A DNA stretch of 45,612 bases. Source: Acidimicrobiaceae bacterium. GTDB taxonomy: Bacteria; Actinomycetota; Acidimicrobiia; Acidimicrobiales; Ilumatobacteraceae. This document shows positions 8,158 through 15,962 of the stretch, in pieces (the first letter of the stretch is position 1; every line of letters starts with the position of its first letter). The DNA is taken from the NCBI GenBank assembly GCA_020637235.1, contig JACJWG010000022.1:1-45612 (forward strand), written 5' to 3'. A program made the translations under genes and the position numbers. The notes under the pieces were generated by a model. That model saw only the letters and a list, made by a program, of their open reading frames with translations. It was not told the origin of the DNA and made no database searches.

Positions 8158-9296
8158 GGGGCGGCCGGCAACGACACCGTGAACGTGGAGCCACCACTCG
8201 CTCCGGTGTGCACACCGATGTGGCCGCCCTGCGCGTCCACGAGCGACTTGGCGATGTACAGCCCGATCCCGTTGCCGGCGGTCGAGCGTCCGGTGGTGAG
8301 CCGGCTGAACCGCTGGAAGAGCAGATCGCGATCCGAGTCGGGGATTCCCGGGCCGTGGTCCGCGATCGAGATCCGCACGGTGCCGGGCCGTCCCTCGACC
8401 CGCACCTCGATCGGTGCGCCGGCCGGCGAGTACTTGGCAGCGTTCGTGAGCAGGTTCACCAGCACCTGTCGCAGTCGCCGGTGGTCGGCGAGCGCGCACG
8501 CGTGCTCGTCGAGGTCGAGGCGAACCCGGTCTGCGTCGGCGAACGCGTCGGCCAGCGCCCCACGGACCACGTCGGCCACCGCCACCGGCCTCGACTCGAG
8601 CTGCAACTGGCCTGCGTCGAGACGCACGGCGTCGAGGAGATCGGTGACGAGATCGCCCATCGCGGACGATCGCACCGCGATCCGCTCGAGGTAGTCGAGC
8701 TTGACGACGTCGGGCAGGACCGACCACTCCGAGCGGAGCAGGTGTGCGAGCTGTTGCACCACGCCGAGCGGTGCCCGCAGGTCGTGTGCGACGAACTCGA
8801 ACACGGTGGTGCGCACGTGGTCGAGCTCGCGGAGGCGGTCGGCCGCCGCGCGCTCACGTTCGACCGCGGCCCGGAGGGCGTCCTCGTTGCGCTTGCGGTC
8901 GGTGAGGTCCTTGGTCACCTTCACGAACCCGCGGTGTGCGCCGTGCTGATCGCGGAGTGCGGTGATGACGACGTTGGCCCAGAAGCGGCTGCCGTCGCGA
9001 CGAACCCGCCATCCCTCGCGCTCCACGCGTTCGTCGGTGAGCGCGATCCGCAACAACATGTCGGGCACCCCGGCGTCACGGTCTTCCTCGCCGTAGAAGA
9101 TCGAGAAGTGACGACCCACCACCTCGTCGGCGCGATACCCCTTCAGCCGTTCCGCGCCGGGGTTCCAGGTCGCGACGCACCCGCGAGTGTCGAGGGCGTA
9201 GATGGCGTAGTCCTGCACGCTGTCGATCAAGGCGTGGAAGAGCTCACCCGAACTCCAGTCCGGCGAGCCGAGCGTGGACGTCATCGGCGATTCCAT
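8154..9296 (-). CDS. PAS-domain sensor histidine kinase
   Basis: A soluble hybrid-free sensor kinase of about 380 residues. An N-terminal PAS domain begins near FHALIDSVQDYAIYALDTRG and ends in a PAC segment, GFVKVTKDLTDRKRNED. The dimerisation/phosphotransfer box is FVAHDLRAPLG with H171, followed by N-box NLLTNAAKYSP, DHGPGIPDSD, and GNGIGLYIAK. No membrane helix is seen, so it should sense an internal cue. Its stop overlaps the next gene's GTG start by 4 bases, so kinase and receiver/ATPase are very likely partners. The start is uncertain: ATG 9296 fits a normal PAS leader, ATG 9284 and ATG 9398 are alternatives, and none has a strong ribosome site. Confidence 0.82.
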   Translation of the reverse strand: MESPMTSTLGSPDWSSGELFHALIDSVQDYAIYALDTRGCVATWNPGAERLKGYRADEVVGRHFSIFYGEEDRDAGVPDMLLRIALTDERVEREGWRVRRDGSRFWANVVITALRDQHGAHRGFVKVTKDLTDRKRNEDALRAAVERERAAADRLRELDHVRTTVFEFVAHDLRAPLGVVQQLAHLLRSEWSVLPDVVKLDYLERIAVRSSAMGDLVTDLLDAVRLDAGQLQLESRPVAVADVVRGALADAFADADRVRLDLDEHACALADHRRLRQVLVNLLTNAAKYSPAGAPIEVRVEGRPGTVRISIADHGPGIPDSDRDLLFQRFSRLTTGRSTAGNGIGLYIAKSLVDAQGGHIGVHTGASGGSTFTVSLPAAP

Positions 9297-9532
9297 GACG
9301 TCCCGTGGCTCACGTCGCCCGTGGTCACGGGCAGTCGAGCCATCCTCGTCCGCCGCGGGATCCCGTGGGCGGGACGGTGATGTTCGGGAGGTGTTCATCG
9401 GGTCGTCGGCATGCGGAGATTCGGGTGGCACGGCAGGCGTGAGGAGCTGATCGGCGAGCGGGATACCCGGCTCGGGAAGACCCCAAACACCGGAATCGAG
9501 GTTCGTGCGGCGACGGACGCGACGGCCGCCGC

Positions 9533-11023
9533 TCAGCTCCCGGCGCCGGCCGCCGTCGCGAAGATCGACTCGGCACGCCGCGTGGCCGCCTCGCACACCT
9601 CCACCGCCGCGGGCTGCGCGAGCGGGTCGGCCGCGCGGGTGCGCCACCGGCTGATCGAGGTCAACGCGACATCGCGCACGGTCGGCCAGGGGGTCTGCGC
9701 CTCGAGCCCGAGCGCCGTTCGCGGATCGGGCGCCGTCACGAGCAGACCGAGTTGACGGGCCTGGTCGTCGCCGAAGCCGAGGTCGGTGACACGGAGGAGG
9801 TGCTCCGCTCGGAGCATCGCGAACTCCAGGGTGCCGGCCTCGGTGCGTTCGAGGTCGCGGTCCAACACGGCGGCCGACGCCGGATCCGTGATCTCCAGCC
9901 GTCGAGCGATCACCCGCAACGCCTGGATGGCCGAGCGGGCCTGCAGCAGCCGCGCTCGCGGTGCGAACCGGGTGTCGAGCTCGCGACGCAGGGCCGGGAG
10001 CCCGGAGTGCTCGACCAGCGCCGGTCCGAGCTCGGCGGCCGTGGTGGCGCGGCCGGACCGCACCATGTCGAGCGAGAGTCGCAGCCCGAACACGCCCAGG
10101 CGATCGAGCAGGTCGCGGCGCCACTCGGCCGTGAGCGTGCTCGCGGACACGTCGCAGAACTGGTCGGCGGACAGCAGCATGCGGTCGAGCATCTCGGCGT
10201 CGGTGCTGGCCAGGGTCCGCAGCGCGGCGGCCTCGTCCTCACGCAACGTCAGGCCCGTCTCGGCGATCAGCCCCGAGAGCGGGACGACCGTGGCGCACAG
10301 CGCGCCGAGCTGCGGATCGGTGGCGTAGCGCTGCGCGATCCGTGCGGCCGAGCTCATCGCGTCGAGACGCCCGGCGCCGATCTCGTCCGCGCGGCTGAGC
10401 ACGGCGACGGCGTTCACGGGCGAGGCGGCCGCGACCGAACGGTCCATGAACGCGTCGAGGAACGAGATGTCGCTGCGGTGTGCGTGGCGCATCAGGTAGA
10501 CGACCGCGTCGGCGGCACCGGCGCGGTCGGCATCGGGTTCGAGGAACGTGCGGGTGCGACGCGAGTTCTCGTCGTTCACGCTGGCGAGTCCGGGCGTGTC
10601 GATCAGGGTGATCGCGTGCAGCGACGACGACGGCCACCCGACCGTGAGGTGATCGACGTCGGGTTCGGTGAGCCCCGCCAGGTCGACGTCGAGCGATCCG
10701 TTCGCACGGCGGAACGGCAGCGGACGCGACGTGCCGCCTCGCAGATGTGCAGTGACCTCGTACCCGAGGCCGTGCTGGTAGACGGTGACGAGCTTCGTGC
10801 ACTCCCCGGCGTCGGTCGGCGCCAGTCGTTCCCCGACCAATGCGTTGAGCAGCGTGGACTTGCCGGCCTTCACGCGACCGGCGATCGCCACCCGCAGTGG
10901 GCCTTGCAGGCGCTCGACCACGGACTGCACCTCGTCGCGGAGCTCGGGGTGCTCGATCGTCCCGCGCAGACGAGTCGCGATCGCGAGCACGTCGTCGGCG
11001 ACGTTCGGTCGCGCCGCGTTCAC
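9533..11023 (-). CDS. dynamin-like GTPase (second of a pair)
   Basis: A 496-residue dynamin-superfamily GTPase. The P-loop is GRVKAGKST at residues 49-57, preceded by LRVAIA. A switch threonine region lies in GECTKLVTVY, G3 is DTPGL, and a G4-like SRADE replaces the usual NKxD. The remainder is helical, as expected for a stalk. Bacterial dynamin-like proteins act at membranes in fission, repair or stress, and the tandem-pair arrangement recalls actinobacterial IniA/IniC and DynA/DynB pairs. The GTG start at 11023 overlaps the upstream GTPase stop as GTGA, so the two are translationally coupled. No obvious membrane-insertion segment is present in this member, unlike its partner. Confidence 0.82.
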   Translation of the reverse strand: MNAARPNVADDVLAIATRLRGTIEHPELRDEVQSVVERLQGPLRVAIAGRVKAGKSTLLNALVGERLAPTDAGECTKLVTVYQHGLGYEVTAHLRGGTSRPLPFRRANGSLDVDLAGLTEPDVDHLTVGWPSSSLHAITLIDTPGLASVNDENSRRTRTFLEPDADRAGAADAVVYLMRHAHRSDISFLDAFMDRSVAAASPVNAVAVLSRADEIGAGRLDAMSSAARIAQRYATDPQLGALCATVVPLSGLIAETGLTLREDEAAALRTLASTDAEMLDRMLLSADQFCDVSASTLTAEWRRDLLDRLGVFGLRLSLDMVRSGRATTAAELGPALVEHSGLPALRRELDTRFAPRARLLQARSAIQALRVIARRLEITDPASAAVLDRDLERTEAGTLEFAMLRAEHLLRVTDLGFGDDQARQLGLLVTAPDPRTALGLEAQTPWPTVRDVALTSISRWRTRAADPLAQPAAVEVCEAATRRAESIFATAAGAGS

Positions 11024-12921
11024 GATGCCCCCACCGTCGTGGCCGCCGCCGTGCCGAGCGCGGCGCCGAGCGCCGTGTCGAGCCGCTCGAGCTCGGTCAG
11101 CTGGCCGTCGATCTGCGCGAGACGTTGCTGCCGTTCGGTCACCGATCGACCGCCGTCGGCCTGAGCACGGGCGATGGTGTCGGTGTACGTGCGCTGGAGT
11201 TCGGCCAGCCGATCACCGACGTCGTCGCGCAGCTCACGCTGGATCTCCTTCACGAGGTTCGTGATCTGGTTGCCCATCTCGAACTGCACGTCGTCCAGGA
11301 ACCCGCGCAACTGCGCTCGAGCCGCTTGGCGCCGCATCTGCACCTTGCGTTTGCGATCGTCCATCAGCCCCATCGAGCCGAACACTGCGCCCACCCCCAG
11401 CAGCACCGGGTTGGAGGCGAGCAGCACACCTGCTGCGGTCGGCAGGAAGGTGCCGAGCATGCCGAACATGTAGATGCCTCCCTGTGCGCCGCGGACGGTG
11501 GTGACGCTCGTCGAGAAGACCCGCTTGCCCAGGCGTTCGGCCGGGTCGAGCGCCTTGCCGTTCCACAACGCCTCCACGTCGAGCGCCGAGGCCGAGCGTG
11601 CGGGATCGGCCAACGACAGATGTTCGTCGTCGACGAGATCGATCACCTGTGCTCGGATCTCGATCCGCCCTCGTTCCAGAGCCACGAACGCGCGCGTGAC
11701 CTCGTCGGCGACGGCTCGCTGCAACTCGCGAGCGATGTCGTCCCACTGATCGCCGCGCGTGAGCACCTCGATCCGTTCGTCCATCGACTTCGAGATCGCC
11801 CGGGTGCCACCACGAAAGCGGTGGTTCACGGCGGCCGAGAGGTCGGTGACGCGGTCGCCCACGAGCTGGGGCCACTTGGCGCCGGGACCGCGCAGGTGCT
11901 CGAGGCGACGCTTCGCGTCGGTGAGGGTGGCGAGCAGCTCGGCTGCCTTCGCCGGATCGGCCAGCCCGGCCCGCTCGGCGCCCAGCCCGGCGCGCACCTG
12001 CTCGATCAGCTGACGCGACTCGGCGGCCGCCCGCGCGGCTGCGCCGCGTTTGGCCGGGCCGATGACGTCGTCGCCGAGCCGTTTCACGAGCTCGGGCAGG
12101 CGGCTGAGGTCGTTGAGTTCGCGGTCCTTGCGTTCGAGCGCCGCACTGCGGAGGGCACTGCTGATCGGCACGATCGGGATGTCCAGCCCGGCCCGGACGA
12201 GATGTGTCCGGTCGAGTTCGGCGATGCGTTGCCACGCCGGGTAGAGGTCGATCTTGGTGAGCGCGAACAGCACGATCGGGCAGAGCTCGACGGCCCTGCG
12301 CAGGAACTCGACCTCGGGCGCGCTCAGCTCCGTCGATGCGTCGCTCACGAACACCAGCCCGTCGGCGAAGGGGAGAAAGCCGAGCGTCGCGGCGGCGTGA
12401 CCTGCCCCGAGGCCCCCCATGCCAGGGGTGTCGACGAGGACGAGGCCCTGCGCCAGCACGGGGGAGTCGGAGACGATCTCGAGCCGTTCGACGCCGCGCT
12501 CGTTGCCCGGGTTGCCGGACTCACACACCCACGACCGCACGTCGTCCAGTGCCACGCTCTCGGTGATCACCTGGTCGTCGGCGCGGCGGCGCACCATCGC
12601 CTGGGGCTGGGCGCCGTGTCGCACCAGTGTGATCGCCGAGGTGGCGAGGTCGTCGTCGACCGGACAGGCTGGTCGACCGAGCAGTGCGTTGACGAGCGAA
12701 CTCTTGCCCTGCTTGAACTCGCCGACCACACACACGATGGTCGACGGCCGTCGCACCCGTGCCGCAGCGACGGCCGCCCGCTGCGCGAGGTCGGCACGAT
12801 CGTGTTCGGCGAGCCACTTCGCGATCGCGGTGACCGTGTCGACGACCCCGGCGTCCGCACCAGCCGCAGGCGCTGGCGACGTCGCCGGCGCAGCCGCTGC
12901 GGGAGTGGTCGCGCTGCTCAT
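11020..12921 (-). CDS. dynamin-like GTPase with membrane-interacting segment (first of a pair)
   Basis: A 633-residue dynamin-like GTPase. The P-loop is GEFKQGKSS at residues 67-75, the switch I threonine region lies in DLATSAITLVRHG, G3 is DTPGMGG and G4 is TKIDL. A glycine- and leucine-rich hydrophobic stretch near residues 480-520 (IYMFGMLGTFLPTAAGVLLA) could be a paddle or membrane-inserting hairpin. A helical C-terminal region follows, suited to the stalk. The N-terminus is an Ala/Pro-rich leader. Its ATG overlaps the stop of the Hsp70-like gene as ATGA, and its own stop overlaps the next GTPase start, so three proteins are made from one coupled message. Two different dynamins suggest a heteromeric complex, which is inference from known pairs. 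Confidence 0.85.
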   Translation of the reverse strand: MSSATTPAAAAPATSPAPAAGADAGVVDTVTAIAKWLAEHDRADLAQRAAVAAARVRRPSTIVCVVGEFKQGKSSLVNALLGRPACPVDDDLATSAITLVRHGAQPQAMVRRRADDQVITESVALDDVRSWVCESGNPGNERGVERLEIVSDSPVLAQGLVLVDTPGMGGLGAGHAAATLGFLPFADGLVFVSDASTELSAPEVEFLRRAVELCPIVLFALTKIDLYPAWQRIAELDRTHLVRAGLDIPIVPISSALRSAALERKDRELNDLSRLPELVKRLGDDVIGPAKRGAAARAAAESRQLIEQVRAGLGAERAGLADPAKAAELLATLTDAKRRLEHLRGPGAKWPQLVGDRVTDLSAAVNHRFRGGTRAISKSMDERIEVLTRGDQWDDIARELQRAVADEVTRAFVALERGRIEIRAQVIDLVDDEHLSLADPARSASALDVEALWNGKALDPAERLGKRVFSTSVTTVRGAQGGIYMFGMLGTFLPTAAGVLLASNPVLLGVGAVFGSMGLMDDRKRKVQMRRQAARAQLRGFLDDVQFEMGNQITNLVKEIQRELRDDVGDRLAELQRTYTDTIARAQADGGRSVTERQQRLAQIDGQLTELERLDTALGAALGTAAATTVGAS

Positions 12922-15872
12922 CCGAGCTCCGTCGTCGTGTCGAGGCCGAGATCGGCGGGCCCGTCGTCGGGCGGCATCGATGCGTCGTCGTCGATGTCGC
13001 CGTCGTGGGTCCCGACGGGCACCAGCTCGGCAGCCTGGTCGAGCGCTGCTGCGGCCGCCACGGCATCGTCGTCGCCATCGCCGAACAGCGCGGGCGCCGG
13101 CGCGTCGGTGTCGAGGCCGGTGTCGAGGCCGGTGTCGAGCCCCGTGTCGGGGGTGACCATCTCCTCGAGCGTCGCCCAGGCATCGTCGTCCGGGGCAGGA
13201 GTCGGATCGAGCGGCGCCTCGCCGTCGTCGGCGGCAGGCACGCCGAGGTCGACCTCGAGCCCGAGGTCGTCGACCGACGTGCCCTCGGGCGCCGGCTCGA
13301 GCGGTGGTGCCATCGGCATCTCCAACGACGCCTCGGGGTCGACGGGCGTCGACGGGGTCGCCGACATCTCCGTCACCGTGGTGTCCGCCGTGTCCGCCGC
13401 CTCCGGCTCCACCGGCAGGGTCTCGCTGGGGTCGGTCGTGCCGGTCGGGGCGATCTCGACGTCGAAGACGTCGACGAGGTCACCGTCGGTCGGGCTGTCG
13501 GTCGGGCTGTCGGACGGGCTGTCGCTCGCGCCGGTCGGGTCGTCGGTCGAGTGCTCGTCGCGCAGCTGCTCGGCGACGAGCGCGGCGATCTTCTGGTCCT
13601 GGGTGAAATCGCGCACCCGCTGGTCGAACTCGTCGCGCAGGCCGGCCAACGCGTCCTCGGTGGAGACGCCGTCGCCGGGCTGGTACCGACTCACCATGCC
13701 GGTGAGCTCGGCACGGAAGGCCGCTTCCTGTTCGTCGGAGGCACCGAGCGGGAGCTCGAAGTCGGCGATGCGCTCGAGCAACAGCGTTCGAGCCGACTCG
13801 AACGCCGGATCGCCCTCGACCACGGTCGCCGCGACGGGTTCGGCGACGGGTTCGGTGACGGGTTCGGCGACCGGTTCGGCGACCGGCTCGGCGACGGGTT
13901 CGGCGACGGGTTCGGACGCCGACGAGGGCGCCGTCGGTGTGACCGTCGCGGACGGTGTCGTGGGTGTCTCGCTCATCGGGCGCCCGGGCGCCGAGCCCTC
14001 GGTGCGTGCGGTGACCGGCGGGGCCGTGCGCACGAAGGGGGGCGGATCGCCGTCGCCGCCGTCGCTGGGTCGGTCGTTCCTCGGTTCGGCACCGACGGGG
14101 GCCGAACCGTTCGTCCCGGCGTCGACCGCAGCGTTTCCCGCGATGCCGGTCTCGATGCCGGTCTCGATGCCGGTCTCGATGCCGGCTTCGAAGTCGGCTT
14201 CGATCTCGGCCTCGATGCCCGGTGCCGTACCCGGCCCCTCGTCGGGCATGGTCGGGGACGGATCGAGTCGATCGGGTGACACCACTCCCGGTTCGGTCGG
14301 CTCGAGGCCGGTCGCCGTCGGCTCGCTCGAACCGGTGGTCTCGTCGATCGACGGGGCGGCGACGGAGACGTCGAACGCGTCGAGGCTCACGTCGTCGCCG
14401 AGCAACTCGTCGAACAGGCTGAACGACTCCTCCGCGGCGACGGCGGTGTCGGTCGCCGCTGCTGCAGGACCGTCGGCCATGGCCGTGTCTCCGTCATCGC
14501 CCGGCATCAGGTCGAGGTCCTCGTCGCCGAGGCCGACGGCGTCGCTCAGCGCGTCGGCGACCTGGTCGTGGTACACCACGCCGGCGACGGTCGCCGCGGC
14601 CGCAGCGGCCACCCCGCCGACCACGGCGGCCGCTCGACCACCGAGACCGCCCTCGCGTTCGCTGCCAGCCGAACCACCCGAGGCACCGCCGGCGGTACCG
14701 GCGGTGCCTGCGGTGGCCGTGCCGGTTCCGCTGCGCGGCTCGCCGTCGGCGGTGCCGGGTGGTGGGGGCAGCGGCGCATCCGACTCGTCAGACGACCCGT
14801 CCCGGCCGGTCGCGTCGAGCCGGCGGAGTGCACCGCCGGCCACGACCAACTTGGGATCGGCGCCCACCACGGTCGGGCGTCCGGTGTGCTGGCGCACCCG
14901 TTCGCCGACCACGGGGATCTGGGCGCTCCCCCCGACCAGCACCACGGCACGAAGTGCGTCCGCCGTCACGCCGGCCCCGGCGAGCACCCGGTCGAGCGAC
15001 GCGAGCGTCTCGTCGATCCGCGGTGACAGCATCGACTCGAGTTCGGTCCGGGTGAGCCGGACCTCGGTGCGCCGGTTCGGCAGGGCGACCGGGATCGTCA
15101 CGTCCGAGTCGGCCGACAGGGCCTCCTTCGCCGCCGTGCACGCCAGTCGCAACTCGGCAACGGCCGACCGCACCGCCGGTTGCTCCACGTCGAGTTCGCC
15201 CGACGCCACGTCGAGCACACCGAGCACGTGGGTCAACACCAGCTGGTCGATGTCGATGCCGCCGAGTCGCTCGAGTCCGGCGGGCTGACCGATCACCTCG
15301 GGCGTCGCCGACACGCGGACCACCGTGGCGTCGAAGGTGCCGCCACCGAAGTCGTACACGGCGACGACGTCGCCGACATCGACCCGCCCGGTCGCCGCGA
15401 CCTCGAGTGCGGCGGCCACCGGTTCGGGGACGAGCTGCACGGAGGCGAAGCCGGCGTGTTCGGCCACGTTCTGGAGCAGTTCGAGCTTGTAGGCACCCCA
15501 GTTCGCCGGATGCGTGAGGACCAACTGCACGTCCGTCCAACCGTCCGGGCAGGCCACCCGCGCCACGTGGCGCAACATCTCCAGCGTCACCTGGTCGGCT
15601 GCCAGCGTCCGGCCGTCCAACACGAGCGGGGTGGTGTCGCCGAAGCGTCGCTTCACCTCGCGGGCCCCGGCGTCCGGCCGGCGCTGCATCACACGTTCGG
15701 CGGCGGCACCGACCACGACACGTTCACCGTCGAAGGCGACCACGGATGGCATCGAAGGATGATCGTCCGTGCCGAGCGCCACTGGTCGGACGCCATCGCC
15801 ATCGGCGAGCACGGCGGCGGTCCAGGTCGTCCCGAGGTCGATCGCCAGGCGGCGAGCGTGCGAGGTGTTCAT
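12918..15872 (-). CDS. Hsp70/DnaK-like ATPase with long acidic repeat tail
   Basis: A 984-residue protein. Residues about 1-350 form a DnaK-type nucleotide-binding domain: AIDLGTTWTAAVLADG (phosphate 1), VPEPVAAALEVA, VAVYDFGGGTFDATVV (phosphate 2), and VVLVGGSAQIPVV (adenosine). The normal substrate-binding domain is absent. Instead there is a Gly/Ala/Ser linker, an Ala/Val-rich, possibly membrane-associating stretch at about 410-437 (AAAVVGGVAAAAAATVAGVV), and about 540 residues of acidic low-complexity sequence with short in-frame repeats. The start at 15872 lies 7 bases after a TACCGT -10-like hexamer, suggesting leaderless expression. The first gene of a coupled operon with two dynamin-like GTPases, it may organise or regulate them, but that role is inference. 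Confidence 0.85.
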   Translation of the reverse strand: MNTSHARRLAIDLGTTWTAAVLADGDGVRPVALGTDDHPSMPSVVAFDGERVVVGAAAERVMQRRPDAGAREVKRRFGDTTPLVLDGRTLAADQVTLEMLRHVARVACPDGWTDVQLVLTHPANWGAYKLELLQNVAEHAGFASVQLVPEPVAAALEVAATGRVDVGDVVAVYDFGGGTFDATVVRVSATPEVIGQPAGLERLGGIDIDQLVLTHVLGVLDVASGELDVEQPAVRSAVAELRLACTAAKEALSADSDVTIPVALPNRRTEVRLTRTELESMLSPRIDETLASLDRVLAGAGVTADALRAVVLVGGSAQIPVVGERVRQHTGRPTVVGADPKLVVAGGALRRLDATGRDGSSDESDAPLPPPPGTADGEPRSGTGTATAGTAGTAGGASGGSAGSEREGGLGGRAAAVVGGVAAAAAATVAGVVYHDQVADALSDAVGLGDEDLDLMPGDDGDTAMADGPAAAATDTAVAAEESFSLFDELLGDDVSLDAFDVSVAAPSIDETTGSSEPTATGLEPTEPGVVSPDRLDPSPTMPDEGPGTAPGIEAEIEADFEAGIETGIETGIETGIAGNAAVDAGTNGSAPVGAEPRNDRPSDGGDGDPPPFVRTAPPVTARTEGSAPGRPMSETPTTPSATVTPTAPSSASEPVAEPVAEPVAEPVAEPVTEPVAEPVAATVVEGDPAFESARTLLLERIADFELPLGASDEQEAAFRAELTGMVSRYQPGDGVSTEDALAGLRDEFDQRVRDFTQDQKIAALVAEQLRDEHSTDDPTGASDSPSDSPTDSPTDGDLVDVFDVEIAPTGTTDPSETLPVEPEAADTADTTVTEMSATPSTPVDPEASLEMPMAPPLEPAPEGTSVDDLGLEVDLGVPAADDGEAPLDPTPAPDDDAWATLEEMVTPDTGLDTGLDTGLDTDAPAPALFGDGDDDAVAAAAALDQAAELVPVGTHDGDIDDDASMPPDDGPADLGLDTTTELG
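13105..13148 (-). repeat. 12-bp in-frame tandem repeat (GLDT units)
   Basis: Three to four 12-base units in the 3' part of the Hsp70-like gene encode repeated Gly-Leu-Asp-Thr near residues 909-922. The unit keeps the reading frame, so copy number could change without disrupting the protein. Confidence 0.7.
13486..13530 (-). repeat. 12-bp in-frame tandem repeat (SDSP/TDSP units)
   Basis: A short array in the Hsp70-like gene encodes Ser-Asp-Ser-Pro and Thr-Asp-Ser-Pro repeats around residues 781-794. It is one of four separate 4-residue arrays in the same tail. Confidence 0.7.
13830..13915 (-). repeat. 12-bp in-frame tandem repeat (EPVA units)
   Basis: About seven copies of a 12-base unit encode Glu-Pro-Val-Ala, with one EPVT variant, around residues 654-681 of the Hsp70-like tail. 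Small base differences between copies show the array is not an exact recent duplication. Confidence 0.8.
14135..14190 (-). repeat. 12-bp in-frame tandem repeat (GIET units)
   Basis: About four nearly identical 12-base units encode Gly-Ile-Glu-Thr around residues 560-579 of the Hsp70-like protein. A more diverged acidic EAEIEADFEA stretch flanks them. Confidence 0.8.
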
Positions 15873-15962
15873 CGCTCGCACGGTAGAGATCGCACTCGGG
15901 CAGGTCACCGGGAACTCTCCCGGTTCACGCCGTCGGCTCACCCATCCATAGGGGATTCCCCG
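15873..15962. promoter_or_regulatory. divergent control region with -10-like hexamer and two small palindromes
   Basis: This 90-base region separates the Hsp70-like operon (minus) from an AAA/LuxR gene (plus). A TACCGT hexamer at 15880-15885 (read on minus) lies 7 bases before the Hsp70-like ATG. Two inverted repeats are visible: CCGGGA/TCCCGG with a 4-base loop at 15908-15923, and GGGGA/TCCCC around one base at 15951-15961, ending next to the plus-strand ATG at 15963. They could be operators or structures at the regulator's start. No protein is known to bind them. Confidence 0.35.

Noticed and set aside
8148..9380. Plus-strand open frame antisense to the histidine kinase
   Set aside because: His/Glu/Val-rich shadow of the kinase; no start signal or family features.
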